Source: UBA1479 sp963972065 (lineage in GTDB: Bacteria > Pseudomonadota > Alphaproteobacteria > Rhodospirillales > Casp-alpha2). Taken from it: DNA of 21,112 bases. The position numbers were made by a program, and so were the translations under genes. Below the pieces are notes generated by a model, which saw only the letters and a program-made list of their open reading frames with translations, was not told where the DNA came from and searched no databases. Below are positions 15,113-21,112 of the stretch, piece after piece. The stretch's first letter is position 1. Every line of letters starts with the position of its first letter. Location: NCBI GenBank assembly GCA_963972065.1, contig CAXAVJ010000062.1, forward strand, positions 1 through 21,112, in the 5' to 3' direction.

Positions 15113-15875
15113 TCTGCGCCCCGCCAATGTCATTGATCTGCGAAGCAACCAGGATGCCGGTGCCGGCGCCGACCTGTTCCCCGCCGGGGTCGAGGACCTG
15201 ACCTATCAGGCCGGCGGCACCGTGCTGATCAAGGGCATCGACCTGACCCTGAACGCCGACGGCGTCACCGTCATCATGGGGCCCAACGGGGCGGGCAAGA
15301 GCCTGCTGCTGCGCCTCATGCACGGGCTGCTTGAGCCCTCGGGCGGGCACGTCACCTGGGGTGGTCGTTTGTTAGATGACGCCATCCGCCGTCGTCAGGC
15401 CATGGTGTTCCAACGCGCGGTGATGCTGCGCCGCTCCGTCGCCGCCAACATTGATTCCGTGTTGCGCCTGCGCGGCCGGGCGGACCCCGCGCGGCGGCGG
15501 GACATTCTCGAACATGCCGGGCTGGCCGACCGCGCCGAACAGCCGGCGCGGCTTCTGTCCGGCGGCGAACAGCAGCGTCTGGCCCTGGCCCGCGCGCTGG
15601 CGACCGAGCCGGACGTGCTGTTCATGGACGAGCCGACGTCGAACCTGGACCCGGCCTCGACCCTGGTGATCGAGGACATCACCAAGGCGGCTCGCGACCG
15701 CGGCACCAAGATCATCTTCATCACCCACGACATGGGCCAGGCCCGGCGCCTGGCCGACGACGTGGTGTTCATGCACCGGGGCAAGGTTTTGGAACACAGC
15801 CCGGCGGCGGCGTTTTTCAACCAGCCGGCCTCGGCCGAGGCCGGCGACTACATGGCGGGCAAGATCATCCTGTAA
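15105..15875 (+). CDS. tupC: Tungstate ABC transporter ATP-binding protein
   Basis: This 256-aa ATPase has all canonical motifs: Walker A GPNGAGKS (59-66), Q-loop Gln103 (VFQRAVMLRRSV), signature LSGGEQQ (151-157), Walker B VLFMDEP (171-177) and switch His208 (FITHDMGQARRLADDV). The VFQRAVMLRRSVAANI stretch is typical of the TupC/WtpC oxyanion subgroup. The first 30 residues are an unusual extension before the ATPase fold; they are in-frame and overlap the end of tupB, so a start further in cannot be excluded. It would energise uptake through TupB. Confidence 0.9.
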   Translation: MPDLRPANVIDLRSNQDAGAGADLFPAGVEDLTYQAGGTVLIKGIDLTLNADGVTVIMGPNGAGKSLLLRLMHGLLEPSGGHVTWGGRLLDDAIRRRQAMVFQRAVMLRRSVAANIDSVLRLRGRADPARRRDILEHAGLADRAEQPARLLSGGEQQRLALARALATEPDVLFMDEPTSNLDPASTLVIEDITKAARDRGTKIIFITHDMGQARRLADDVVFMHRGKVLEHSPAAAFFNQPASAEAGDYMAGKIIL

Positions 15876-15941
15876 CCGGCCTTCGCAAAGGGACCTGTCC
15901 CCAATCATCACCAACCGGAACCAGCACTCAGGGAGATATCC

Positions 15942-16781
15942 ATGACAACAATCAAACGGTTCACCTTCGGCGCGGCCGCCCTGGCCCTCGCCGTGACGGT
16001 GGTCGCCGCCGCCCCGGCCCAGGCCGACGGCAAGGCGATCATCGTGCAGTCGACGACCTCCACCCAGAACTCGGGCCTGTACGGCTACATGCTGCCGATC
16101 TTCGAAAAGAAGACGGGCATCAAGGTCAACGTGGTCGCCGTCGGCACGGGCCAGGCGATCAAGAACGCCCAGAACTGCGACGGCGACGTGCTGCTCGTCC
16201 ACGCCAAGCCGGCCGAGGAAAAGTTCGTCAAGGAAGGCTACGGCGTGAAGCGCACGGACGTCATGTACAACGACTTCATCGTCGTCGGCCCGCCCGCGGA
16301 CCCGGCCAAGGTCGGCGGCATGAAGGACGCGCCCAAGGCCTTCAAGATGATCGCAGACGCCAAGGCGACCTTCGCCTCGCGCGGTGATAACTCCGGCACC
16401 CATAAGAAAGAGGTCCGCCTGTGGAAGGCCGCCGGCACCGATATCAAGGCGGCCTCGGGCGGCTGGTATCGGGAAACCGGCAGCGGCATGGGGGCGACCC
16501 TCAACGCCGCCGTCGGCATGGGCGCCTATGCCCTGACCGACCGCGCCACCTGGATCAGCTTCAAGAACAAGGGCGACTACAAGATTCAGGTCGAAGGCGA
16601 CAAGCAGCTGTTCAACCAGTACGGCATCATCCTGGTCAACCCGAAGAAATGCCCCAAGGTGAAACAGGCCGAAGGCCAAGCCTTCATCGACTGGGTGCTG
16701 TCCAAGGACGGCCAGGACACCATCGCGTCCTACAAGCTGAACGGCCTGCAGCTGTTCTTCCCGAACGGCAAGTCGTCGTAA
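15942..16781 (+). CDS. tupA: Tungstate-binding periplasmic protein
   Basis: This 279-aa protein has a signal peptide (about residues 1-28, cleavage after AQA) and a good ribosome binding site (AGGGAGA) before the ATG. The mature protein begins with the TupA hallmark STTSTQNSGLYGYM. It contains SRGDNSGTHKKE (about 146-157), the loop that cradles the oxyanion, followed by GWYRETGSGMGATLNAA and YALTDRATW, all strongly conserved in TupA. TupA binds tungstate with very high affinity and delivers it to TupBC. It follows tupC by 66 bp and a strong terminator comes after it. This protein fixes the operon's specificity as tungstate, with the caveat that such proteins can also bind molybdate. Confidence 0.92.
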   Translation: MTTIKRFTFGAAALALAVTVVAAAPAQADGKAIIVQSTTSTQNSGLYGYMLPIFEKKTGIKVNVVAVGTGQAIKNAQNCDGDVLLVHAKPAEEKFVKEGYGVKRTDVMYNDFIVVGPPADPAKVGGMKDAPKAFKMIADAKATFASRGDNSGTHKKEVRLWKAAGTDIKAASGGWYRETGSGMGATLNAAVGMGAYALTDRATWISFKNKGDYKIQVEGDKQLFNQYGIILVNPKKCPKVKQAEGQAFIDWVLSKDGQDTIASYKLNGLQLFFPNGKSS

Positions 16782-16806
16782 CGGCACCGACGTTCACGCA
16801 TTACGG

Positions 16807-16836
16807 AAAGGGCGGGCCTTCGGGGCCGCCCTTTTT
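16807..16836 (+). terminator. Rho-independent terminator of tup operon
   Basis: A 9-bp stem (AAAGGGCGG at 16807-16815 with CCGCCCTTT at 16826-16834) is capped by an inner C-C/G-G pair and a TTCG tetraloop. It runs into TTTTT (16832-16836). It lies 25 bp after the tupA stop. Confidence 0.9.
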
Positions 16837-16851
16837 CGTTTGAACCACAGA

Positions 16852-16947
16852 GACAGTGAGGCGGTGAGGAGGATGAAACCGGGCGCTTCCGGACCGACTT
16901 GCATGGCGGGATGGAGGGGCTCTCATGTTCTTCAATTTCTCACTGTC
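16852..16947. repeat. Spaced inverted repeat GACAGTGAG/CTCACTGTC
   Basis: GACAGTGAG at 16852-16860 and its exact complement CTCACTGTC at 16939-16947 bracket 78 bp. The left arm follows TTTGAACCACAGA, a type of sequence seen in dispersed intergenic inverted repeats in many bacteria. It begins right after the tup terminator and precedes the low-GC gene at 17010. It may be a remnant of a small mobile or REP-like element. Confidence 0.4.
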
Positions 16948-17009
16948 ATGATACTTTGAGAGAGCGGAACAAGTAGATCGCGACTTTTCCTCACGCCGGA
17001 AAACTGAAT

Positions 17010-17927
17010 GTGTGGCCACTACCTTTTGACAAAAGGATGTATGTAGCAGTGGAAACTGAGTCTGATTCTGCCCTCTCGGCAAAGCTCGTCCGCATCAGTG
17101 CATGTGCCCATGACATCAACAGTGAATTGGGAAGAAATCTTTTGCATGCTTATGTCGCCTGTCTAACTTTCGTCGAGTTGATGACAGCGGCGAAATTATC
17201 CTTGGAGGATTCTAAGGATATTTCAGGTGCAATTCGCAATCGCCTTGTTCGATTGGGGCGGGAAGGGAAGGCGCTTCGCGAAATCGATTCTCTCGGGACC
17301 GAGCTGATGCAAGGCACCCACCCAAACCAGCGAGCGCGCAGACGTGTGGAGGCGTTGCTCTCCCACATCTATCCGTTTCTCATGCCTCCAACTCGTCAGG
17401 CAGTGTTGGAGCGATGGCGCGGCCGAGGAACTCGTGGTGCCGGTCGTCGGTGGCTGAAGGCGATCTCTAACGATGAACTCTTATTCAGCCTAGATCTGGT
17501 CTTTCAGTATTGGCGTGAGAGCCGCGACGAGAATGCGGCAAAGGTTCTCGTTAATAGCGCTGATCCAAATAGGCTGACGGAATTATTGCCTGAATTGGTG
17601 GCGCACTGCGAATCAGGGTGGATCGTTAGCCGTGGGGCCTTGCGTGCCCGGTCCATACTAAATGAAACTTGGATGTCTATACGAACCAAGTTTCCGGCAA
17701 CATATGCCTATCTTTGCGCGAGAATGGACCGGAATCTAACAGAGCAAGAAGCACTCGATATCATTGGTGAGACTGATGCTGGTGTATTTGGAGATCGAGG
17801 ACTGGCGATCTGGGCCATCGGCCAACTCAACATGTCGTCCGTCCTTGACCGTGTTTGGGAAAACCGAGAGCGAATTTACATATCAGATATGGAACAGCTT
17901 GGCATAGTGATTGATCGGAAGAGGTAG
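17010..17927 (+). CDS. Conserved-looking protein of unknown function, low-GC gene
   Basis: This 305-aa frame has no signal peptide or membrane helix and no motif that I recognise. The protein is predicted mostly helical, with Arg/Lys-rich stretches (RERWRGRGTRGAGRRW around 133-148) and many Leu, Ala and Trp. No catalytic signature stands out. Its base composition is near 50% GC, well below both neighbours, which suggests recent acquisition. The start is uncertain: ATG at 17010 has no clear ribosome binding site, and ATG at 17037 follows AAAGG without spacing. It separates the tup operon from the likely tup regulator at 17986 and lies just after the inverted repeat at 16852-16947. The absence of interruption over 918 bp supports coding; the role is unknown. 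Confidence 0.65.
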   Translation: MWPLPFDKRMYVAVETESDSALSAKLVRISACAHDINSELGRNLLHAYVACLTFVELMTAAKLSLEDSKDISGAIRNRLVRLGREGKALREIDSLGTELMQGTHPNQRARRRVEALLSHIYPFLMPPTRQAVLERWRGRGTRGAGRRWLKAISNDELLFSLDLVFQYWRESRDENAAKVLVNSADPNRLTELLPELVAHCESGWIVSRGALRARSILNETWMSIRTKFPATYAYLCARMDRNLTEQEALDIIGETDAGVFGDRGLAIWAIGQLNMSSVLDRVWENRERIYISDMEQLGIVIDRKR

Positions 17928-17985
17928 CAAAGGGAAGCCTCGTGCATAGCCAGCGGCGTTATGGTCGTGCCGTGGATGAGGACGT

Positions 17986-18906
17986 CTAGTCCCCCACGAA
18001 ATGCACCTTGCCCAGGCCGGTGATGTCGTAGCCGCCCATGGTCTGGGCCTTGAAGCGGAAGGCTTCGGTGCGGCAGAAGGCCAGGAACGCCTGCATCGGC
18101 GGCTCGAACCAGGCCTTGCGGTCGACCAACAGGTCGAAGCGTTCACGCAGCAGCGGCACGAAATCAAGCTTCAGCGGCGCCGCCGTGGCGCGCAGGCCCA
18201 ACGTGACCTCGCCCATATGGTCGGCGACGACCTGGGCGGCGTCGGTTTCCGTGCGCGCGGGTTCGGTCATCACGCAGCTTTCGGGGCCGATCCCGGCCTC
18301 GGCCAGCAGATGTTCCAAAAGCGCCTGGGTTCCGGCCTCGGCCTGGCGCGGCACGATCAGCCGGCCGCGCAGGTCGGCGATGGTTTTGAACTGATCGGCG
18401 GATACGGGATTGACAATCAATCCCCGCTCTCGCCAGGCGAACTCGATCAGTACGCAGGGGGCCGCCGCCGCATAGCGCCGGACCCAGCCGATGTTCCAGG
18501 CCGCGTCGTCGTCGCTGCCCCCGGCCTCCGGGTCGAACATGTGCAGGCCGGCGGCGATGCCCTCAAAATCGGCGAACCGTTCCAGCCCGTCGGCGGAGCC
18601 GTCGAAAAAGGTCGCGAGCCCGCAGCGCGACTGGCGCAGCGCCCAATCCAACAGCGGATCGTGGGACCCCAGGAACACCCCCGGCCGCACCTTGGCCGGT
18701 TGCGGGGCGGCCCCCGCCGCGGCCATGCCCCCACCGTCGCCGGCCATACCCCGGGCGACCCAGGCTTCGATCTCGGCGCGGGGAAACAACAGCTTGCCCA
18801 TGGCGCGGGAACAGGGAATGCGCCCCGTGGCGGCCAGATCATAGACCTTGCGCTGCTTGATGCGCAGAAAGTCCGCCAGTTCCTTGGTGGTCATGTATTC
18901 GGTCAT
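17986..18906 (-). CDS. Excisionase-type HTH plus periplasmic-binding-protein-like regulator, probably of oxyanion uptake
   Basis: This 306-aa protein has an N-terminal HTH_17/excisionase-type DNA-binding domain (about residues 4-56: TTKELADFLRIKQRKVYDLA...GKLLFPRAEIEAWV). A linker follows, then a substrate-binding-protein-like domain (PBP_like_2 type, about 75-300). It has SHDPLLDWALRQS (about 80-92), GLIVNP, RLIVPRQAEAGTQALLEHLLAEAGI and HMGEVTLGLRATAA, with no signal peptide, so it acts in the cytoplasm. Regulators of this architecture are commonly linked to molybdate/tungstate transport genes. The tup operon lies about 1.2 kb away, and a ModE-box-like inverted repeat sits 25 bp upstream of this gene. 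A tungstate or molybdate sensor is therefore likely. The start at 18906 lacks a clear ribosome binding site; ATG at 18894 is an alternative. Confidence 0.85.
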   Translation of the reverse strand: MTEYMTTKELADFLRIKQRKVYDLAATGRIPCSRAMGKLLFPRAEIEAWVARGMAGDGGGMAAAGAAPQPAKVRPGVFLGSHDPLLDWALRQSRCGLATFFDGSADGLERFADFEGIAAGLHMFDPEAGGSDDDAAWNIGWVRRYAAAAPCVLIEFAWRERGLIVNPVSADQFKTIADLRGRLIVPRQAEAGTQALLEHLLAEAGIGPESCVMTEPARTETDAAQVVADHMGEVTLGLRATAAPLKLDFVPLLRERFDLLVDRKAWFEPPMQAFLAFCRTEAFRFKAQTMGGYDITGLGKVHFVGD

Positions 18907-18930
18907 GGGGCCGCAGTTTTGCGGAAAGGC

Positions 18931-18956
18931 CCGTTATTTACAAGATGTCATAACGG
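18931..18956. promoter_or_regulatory. ModE-box-like inverted repeat upstream of the HTH/PBP regulator
   Basis: CCGTTAT at 18931-18937 and its complement ATAACGG at 18950-18956 are separated by 12 bp. The form CGTTAT-N12-ATAACG has the same half-sites and spacing as the molybdate (ModE) operator I recall from the E. coli modABC promoter. It is placed 25-50 bp upstream of the start at 18906, where it could control that gene. A further CCGTTAT half-site lies at 18985-18991. The match was made by eye from memory of the E. coli site, not by a search. Confidence 0.5.
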
Positions 18957-18987
18957 CTTTGCACGGTCTGCCTAGGTGCATGTCCCG

Positions 18988-20391
18988 TTATGCTGCGGGA
19001 AAGGCATGCCCCGTGGCGCCCAGGGTCGCGACCCGCCGCCGGTGGAAGTCGTCCGCGAAGGCGGCCAGGAACGGGTCGCTGAACGCCGGGCCGACGAAGG
19101 TCATGCCCATGGGCAGGCCCGACGGCAGGAAGCCGTTGGGCACGGCGATGGCGGCGAGGTCGGCCATGGAGGCGAAATTCAGGTAATAGCCGTTGCTGGC
19201 GTTGGTCGGGATCGGGTCGGCCAGGACCTGGGCGACCGTGTAGACGGTGCCGACCGTGGGCACGGCGATCAGGTCGGCGTCGTCGAAGGTGCGGCGGATT
19301 TCGCGGGCGTTGCGGTGCAGGCGGTACATGGCCTGGAACGCCTCGGCCGCCGTATAGCCACCGGCGGCGGTGATGACCTGGCGGACGATGGGGTCGGCGG
19401 CGTCCGGGTTGGCGCGGATGAAGTCGCCGACCATGGCGTCGCGCTCGGCGATCCAGGGGCCTTCGAACATCATGCGGCTGGTTTCGAAGAACACGTCGAA
19501 ATCGATCTCGGCCAGGGTGTGGCCCATGGCGGTGAGTTCGGCCAATCCCTGGTCGAACAGGGCCTCGGCCTCGGCATTGCCGAAGAAGGTGCGGCTGGTC
19601 TTGCCCGGCACCGCGATGCGGAGCGGCGCACCCGTATCCTGCACGGGGGGCTGGGCCGGGGCCGCGCGGCCGTAGGCGTCGTCCGGATCGACGGCCTGGC
19701 AGGTTTCCAGCACGCGGCGCGCGTCGGCCGTCGTCAGGGCATAGACCGAGACCGTATCGAAGGACGGGCTGGCGTTGACCATGGCGGTGCGCGGGAACAG
19801 GCCCAACGTCGGCTTGAGGCCGACCACGTTGTTGTAGCTGGCGGGCACGCGGCCCGAGCCGCCGGTGTCCGAGCCGAAGGCGAAGCCGCACAGTCCCGAC
19901 GATACGGAGACGGCGGCGCCGGAGCTTGATCCGCCCGGGATGTAGCCAGCGTCGAAGGGGTTGCGGGCGACGCCATAGGGCGTGCGCACGCCGACCACGC
20001 CGGTCGCGAACTGATCCATGTTGGTCTTGCCGATGAGGACGGCGCCCGCGTCCAGGGCGCGCTGCACGGCCAGGTTGGTGCGCGCCGCCGTATAGGCATA
20101 GGCGGGACAGGCCGAGGTCGTCGGCAGGCCGGCGATGTCGATGCAGTCCTTGACGCTGAACGGAATGCCGTAAAGGGGCAGGGCGGCCCGGTCGGCTGGC
20201 GGCAGGGCGGCCAGGGCCTGGGCGCGGGCCAGGACGGTGTCGCGGGGGACCTTGTGGATCCACACGCCGTCGTCGCCGCGGGCGGCGATCGTGTCGAGGA
20301 CATGGGCCGCGACGTCCACGGGCGTGACGTCGCCCGCGGCATAGGCCGCCCGAAGGGCCGTGAACTCAAGATTGATGGTCGGCGGGGTCAT
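18988..20391 (-). CDS. Amidase, allophanate-hydrolase-type (AtzF N-terminal domain only)
   Basis: Starting at the ATG at 20391 the product is 467 aa; the longer frame to 20574 adds a basic leader unlike the family. It is an amidase-signature enzyme with the Ser-cisSer-Lys triad Lys81 (IPFSVKDCID), Ser155 (GGSSSG) and Ser179 (SDTGGSGRVPASYN). The order and the closing motif RVATLGATGH resemble the N-terminal half of allophanate hydrolase, which hydrolyses allophanate to ammonia and CO2. The C-terminal domain usual in AtzF-type enzymes (about 600 aa) is absent, so the product may be a free-standing amidase on allophanate, biuret or another small amide. No urea carboxylase gene is adjacent. It is on the same strand as, and upstream of, the HTH/PBP regulator (81 bp apart). 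Confidence 0.82.
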   Translation of the reverse strand: MTPPTINLEFTALRAAYAAGDVTPVDVAAHVLDTIAARGDDGVWIHKVPRDTVLARAQALAALPPADRAALPLYGIPFSVKDCIDIAGLPTTSACPAYAYTAARTNLAVQRALDAGAVLIGKTNMDQFATGVVGVRTPYGVARNPFDAGYIPGGSSSGAAVSVSSGLCGFAFGSDTGGSGRVPASYNNVVGLKPTLGLFPRTAMVNASPSFDTVSVYALTTADARRVLETCQAVDPDDAYGRAAPAQPPVQDTGAPLRIAVPGKTSRTFFGNAEAEALFDQGLAELTAMGHTLAEIDFDVFFETSRMMFEGPWIAERDAMVGDFIRANPDAADPIVRQVITAAGGYTAAEAFQAMYRLHRNAREIRRTFDDADLIAVPTVGTVYTVAQVLADPIPTNASNGYYLNFASMADLAAIAVPNGFLPSGLPMGMTFVGPAFSDPFLAAFADDFHRRRVATLGATGHAFPAA

Positions 20392-20542
20392 GACGGTCTC
20401 AATTCTGGGCGGCCTCGAATATGGGCGGTGCGTCGTGCCGGCGGCGGCGGAAGGCCCCGGCGTCTGACCCGACTCATGGCCGATCCGCGCCCGGGGCGGC
20501 GAGCAAATATTTGCGGTGGCGAGAAGGAGAGGGAGGCCGGCG

Positions 20543-21112
20543 TCAGTCGCAGAGGGCGCGCAGGCCCTGAACATCGAGGATGCGGATGGCGTCGCCGCGG
20601 CGGTCGATCAGGCGCTGTTTCTCGAACTTGTCGAGGGAGGTCGAGATCGACTGGCGGGTCGAGCCGATCAGGTTGGCCAGTTCCTCCTGCGTGAAATGCT
20701 GGTGCAGGCGGGCGCTGTTGCCGCCGTCCGCCGCCGGGGCGGCCAGGGTCAGCAGCAGATGGCCGAGGCGGCTGGTTTTCGACTGCGTGCCCATGATCTG
20801 CAACAGGGCCGTGTAGCACATGCTTTTGTAGGTCAGGCCCTCGATCAGGGCGATCGCCAGATTGGGGGTTTCGCGGATCAGGCCGCGCAGCACCGTGCCC
20901 GGCAGCCACAGGCCGGCCGAGGGCTCGACCGCGACCGACGACCACATGTGTTCGCCGCCGCCGAGAATCTGGGGCGCGCCGACGAAATGCCCTTTGGGCC
21001 AATAGGCCAGGGTGATCTCGCGGCCGCTGGGCGAGGTGTAGAAGGAGCGCACCCGGCCGGCGCGGATGAAGTGGATGCCGTCGTGGGCATCGCCCTGCTG
21101 AAAGAAATAATC
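20543..21112 (-). CDS. Crp/Fnr-family transcriptional regulator, N-terminus cut by window edge
   Basis: The frame is open from the right edge of the window to TGA at 20545-20543, giving the last 189 residues. The N-terminal part is the cyclic-nucleotide-binding-like beta-barrel (FIRAGRVRSFYTSPSGREITLAYW, GHFVGAP). A long helix follows, then a C-terminal winged HTH (FTQEELANLIGSTRQSISTSLDKFEKQRLI) ending ILDVQGLRALCD. The HTH QEELANLIGSTRQSIST matches Crp/Fnr members. No Cys cluster of Fnr type is seen in the visible part. The effector cannot be told. It is on the same strand as the amidase, which lies downstream (about 150 bp between them). Confidence 0.88.
   Translation of the reverse strand, partial: DYFFQQGDAHDGIHFIRAGRVRSFYTSPSGREITLAYWPKGHFVGAPQILGGGEHMWSSVAVEPSAGLWLPGTVLRGLIRETPNLAIALIEGLTYKSMCYTALLQIMGTQSKTSRLGHLLLTLAAPAADGGNSARLHQHFTQEELANLIGSTRQSISTSLDKFEKQRLIDRRGDAIRILDVQGLRALCD

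Noticed and set aside
15372..16787. 471-aa minus-strand frame over tupC and tupA
   Set aside because: It is antisense to two well-supported transporter genes; composition only.
16873..16960. Short frame after GGAGG between the tup terminator and the low-GC gene
   Set aside because: The GGAGG abuts the ATG with no spacing, the frame lies inside the inverted-repeat segment, and the peptide has no distinctive features.
18938..20263. Overlapping minus-strand frame inside the amidase gene
   Set aside because: It is shifted relative to the amidase frame, which carries the full catalytic triad; the shifted product is Arg/Pro/Gly-rich.

Overview
The window looks like a chromosomal segment of a GC-rich alphaproteobacterium, probably of the Rhodospirillales. 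The evidence is a Usg-family protein, an ScfR-like XRE regulator, a PKHD-type hydroxylase and codon use strongly favouring G or C at third positions. Two blocks (about 2.6-4.9 kb and 16.84-17.93 kb) are visibly less GC-rich and look acquired.

Layout. 1-1401 (minus): a SorC/LsrR-type regulator cut by the window edge, an arylformamidase-like alpha/beta hydrolase, and the 3' stump of an mgtE magnesium-transporter gene. 1546-4810: two diverged copies of a ~43 bp repeat in the same orientation bracket an AraC/PchR-like regulator (minus) and a divergent gene for a secreted protein. That protein has a helical N-terminal region, a Gly/Ala-rich hydrophobic middle and a six-bladed tectonin-like beta-propeller. 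The mgtE homology stops where the first repeat copy begins, so this block replaced part of the ancestral locus. 4990-6968: usg, convergent with an OPT-family transporter.

7144-12998 (plus) is a signalling block: a lone receiver domain, a two-TM small protein, a sodium/solute symporter fused to a histidine kinase (CbrA-like), a lone HPt protein, and an XRE/ScfR-like regulator that carries a HisKA-like helical pair with an H-box. The kinase has no receiver domain, so the lone receiver and HPt could complete a phosphorelay in trans.

13.0-13.5 kb holds a 26-residue single-TM protein with its own ribosome binding site and terminator, upstream palindrome and AT-rich intergenic DNA. It is followed by a PKHD-type Fe(II)/2-oxoglutarate hydroxylase. 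14405-16781 is a tungstate ABC transporter operon (tupB-tupC-tupA) ending in a strong terminator. After a low-GC gene of unknown function (17010-17927) comes a minus-strand excisionase-type-HTH plus periplasmic-binding-protein regulator. A ModE-box-like inverted repeat sits directly upstream of it. The window ends with an allophanate-hydrolase-type amidase lacking the usual C-terminal domain and the 3' part of a Crp/Fnr regulator gene, both minus.

The strongest candidates for something undescribed are the secreted tectonin protein in its repeat-bounded block, the HisKA graft in the XRE regulator, and the 26-aa membrane protein. No tRNA, rRNA, CRISPR array or intact insertion sequence was seen.
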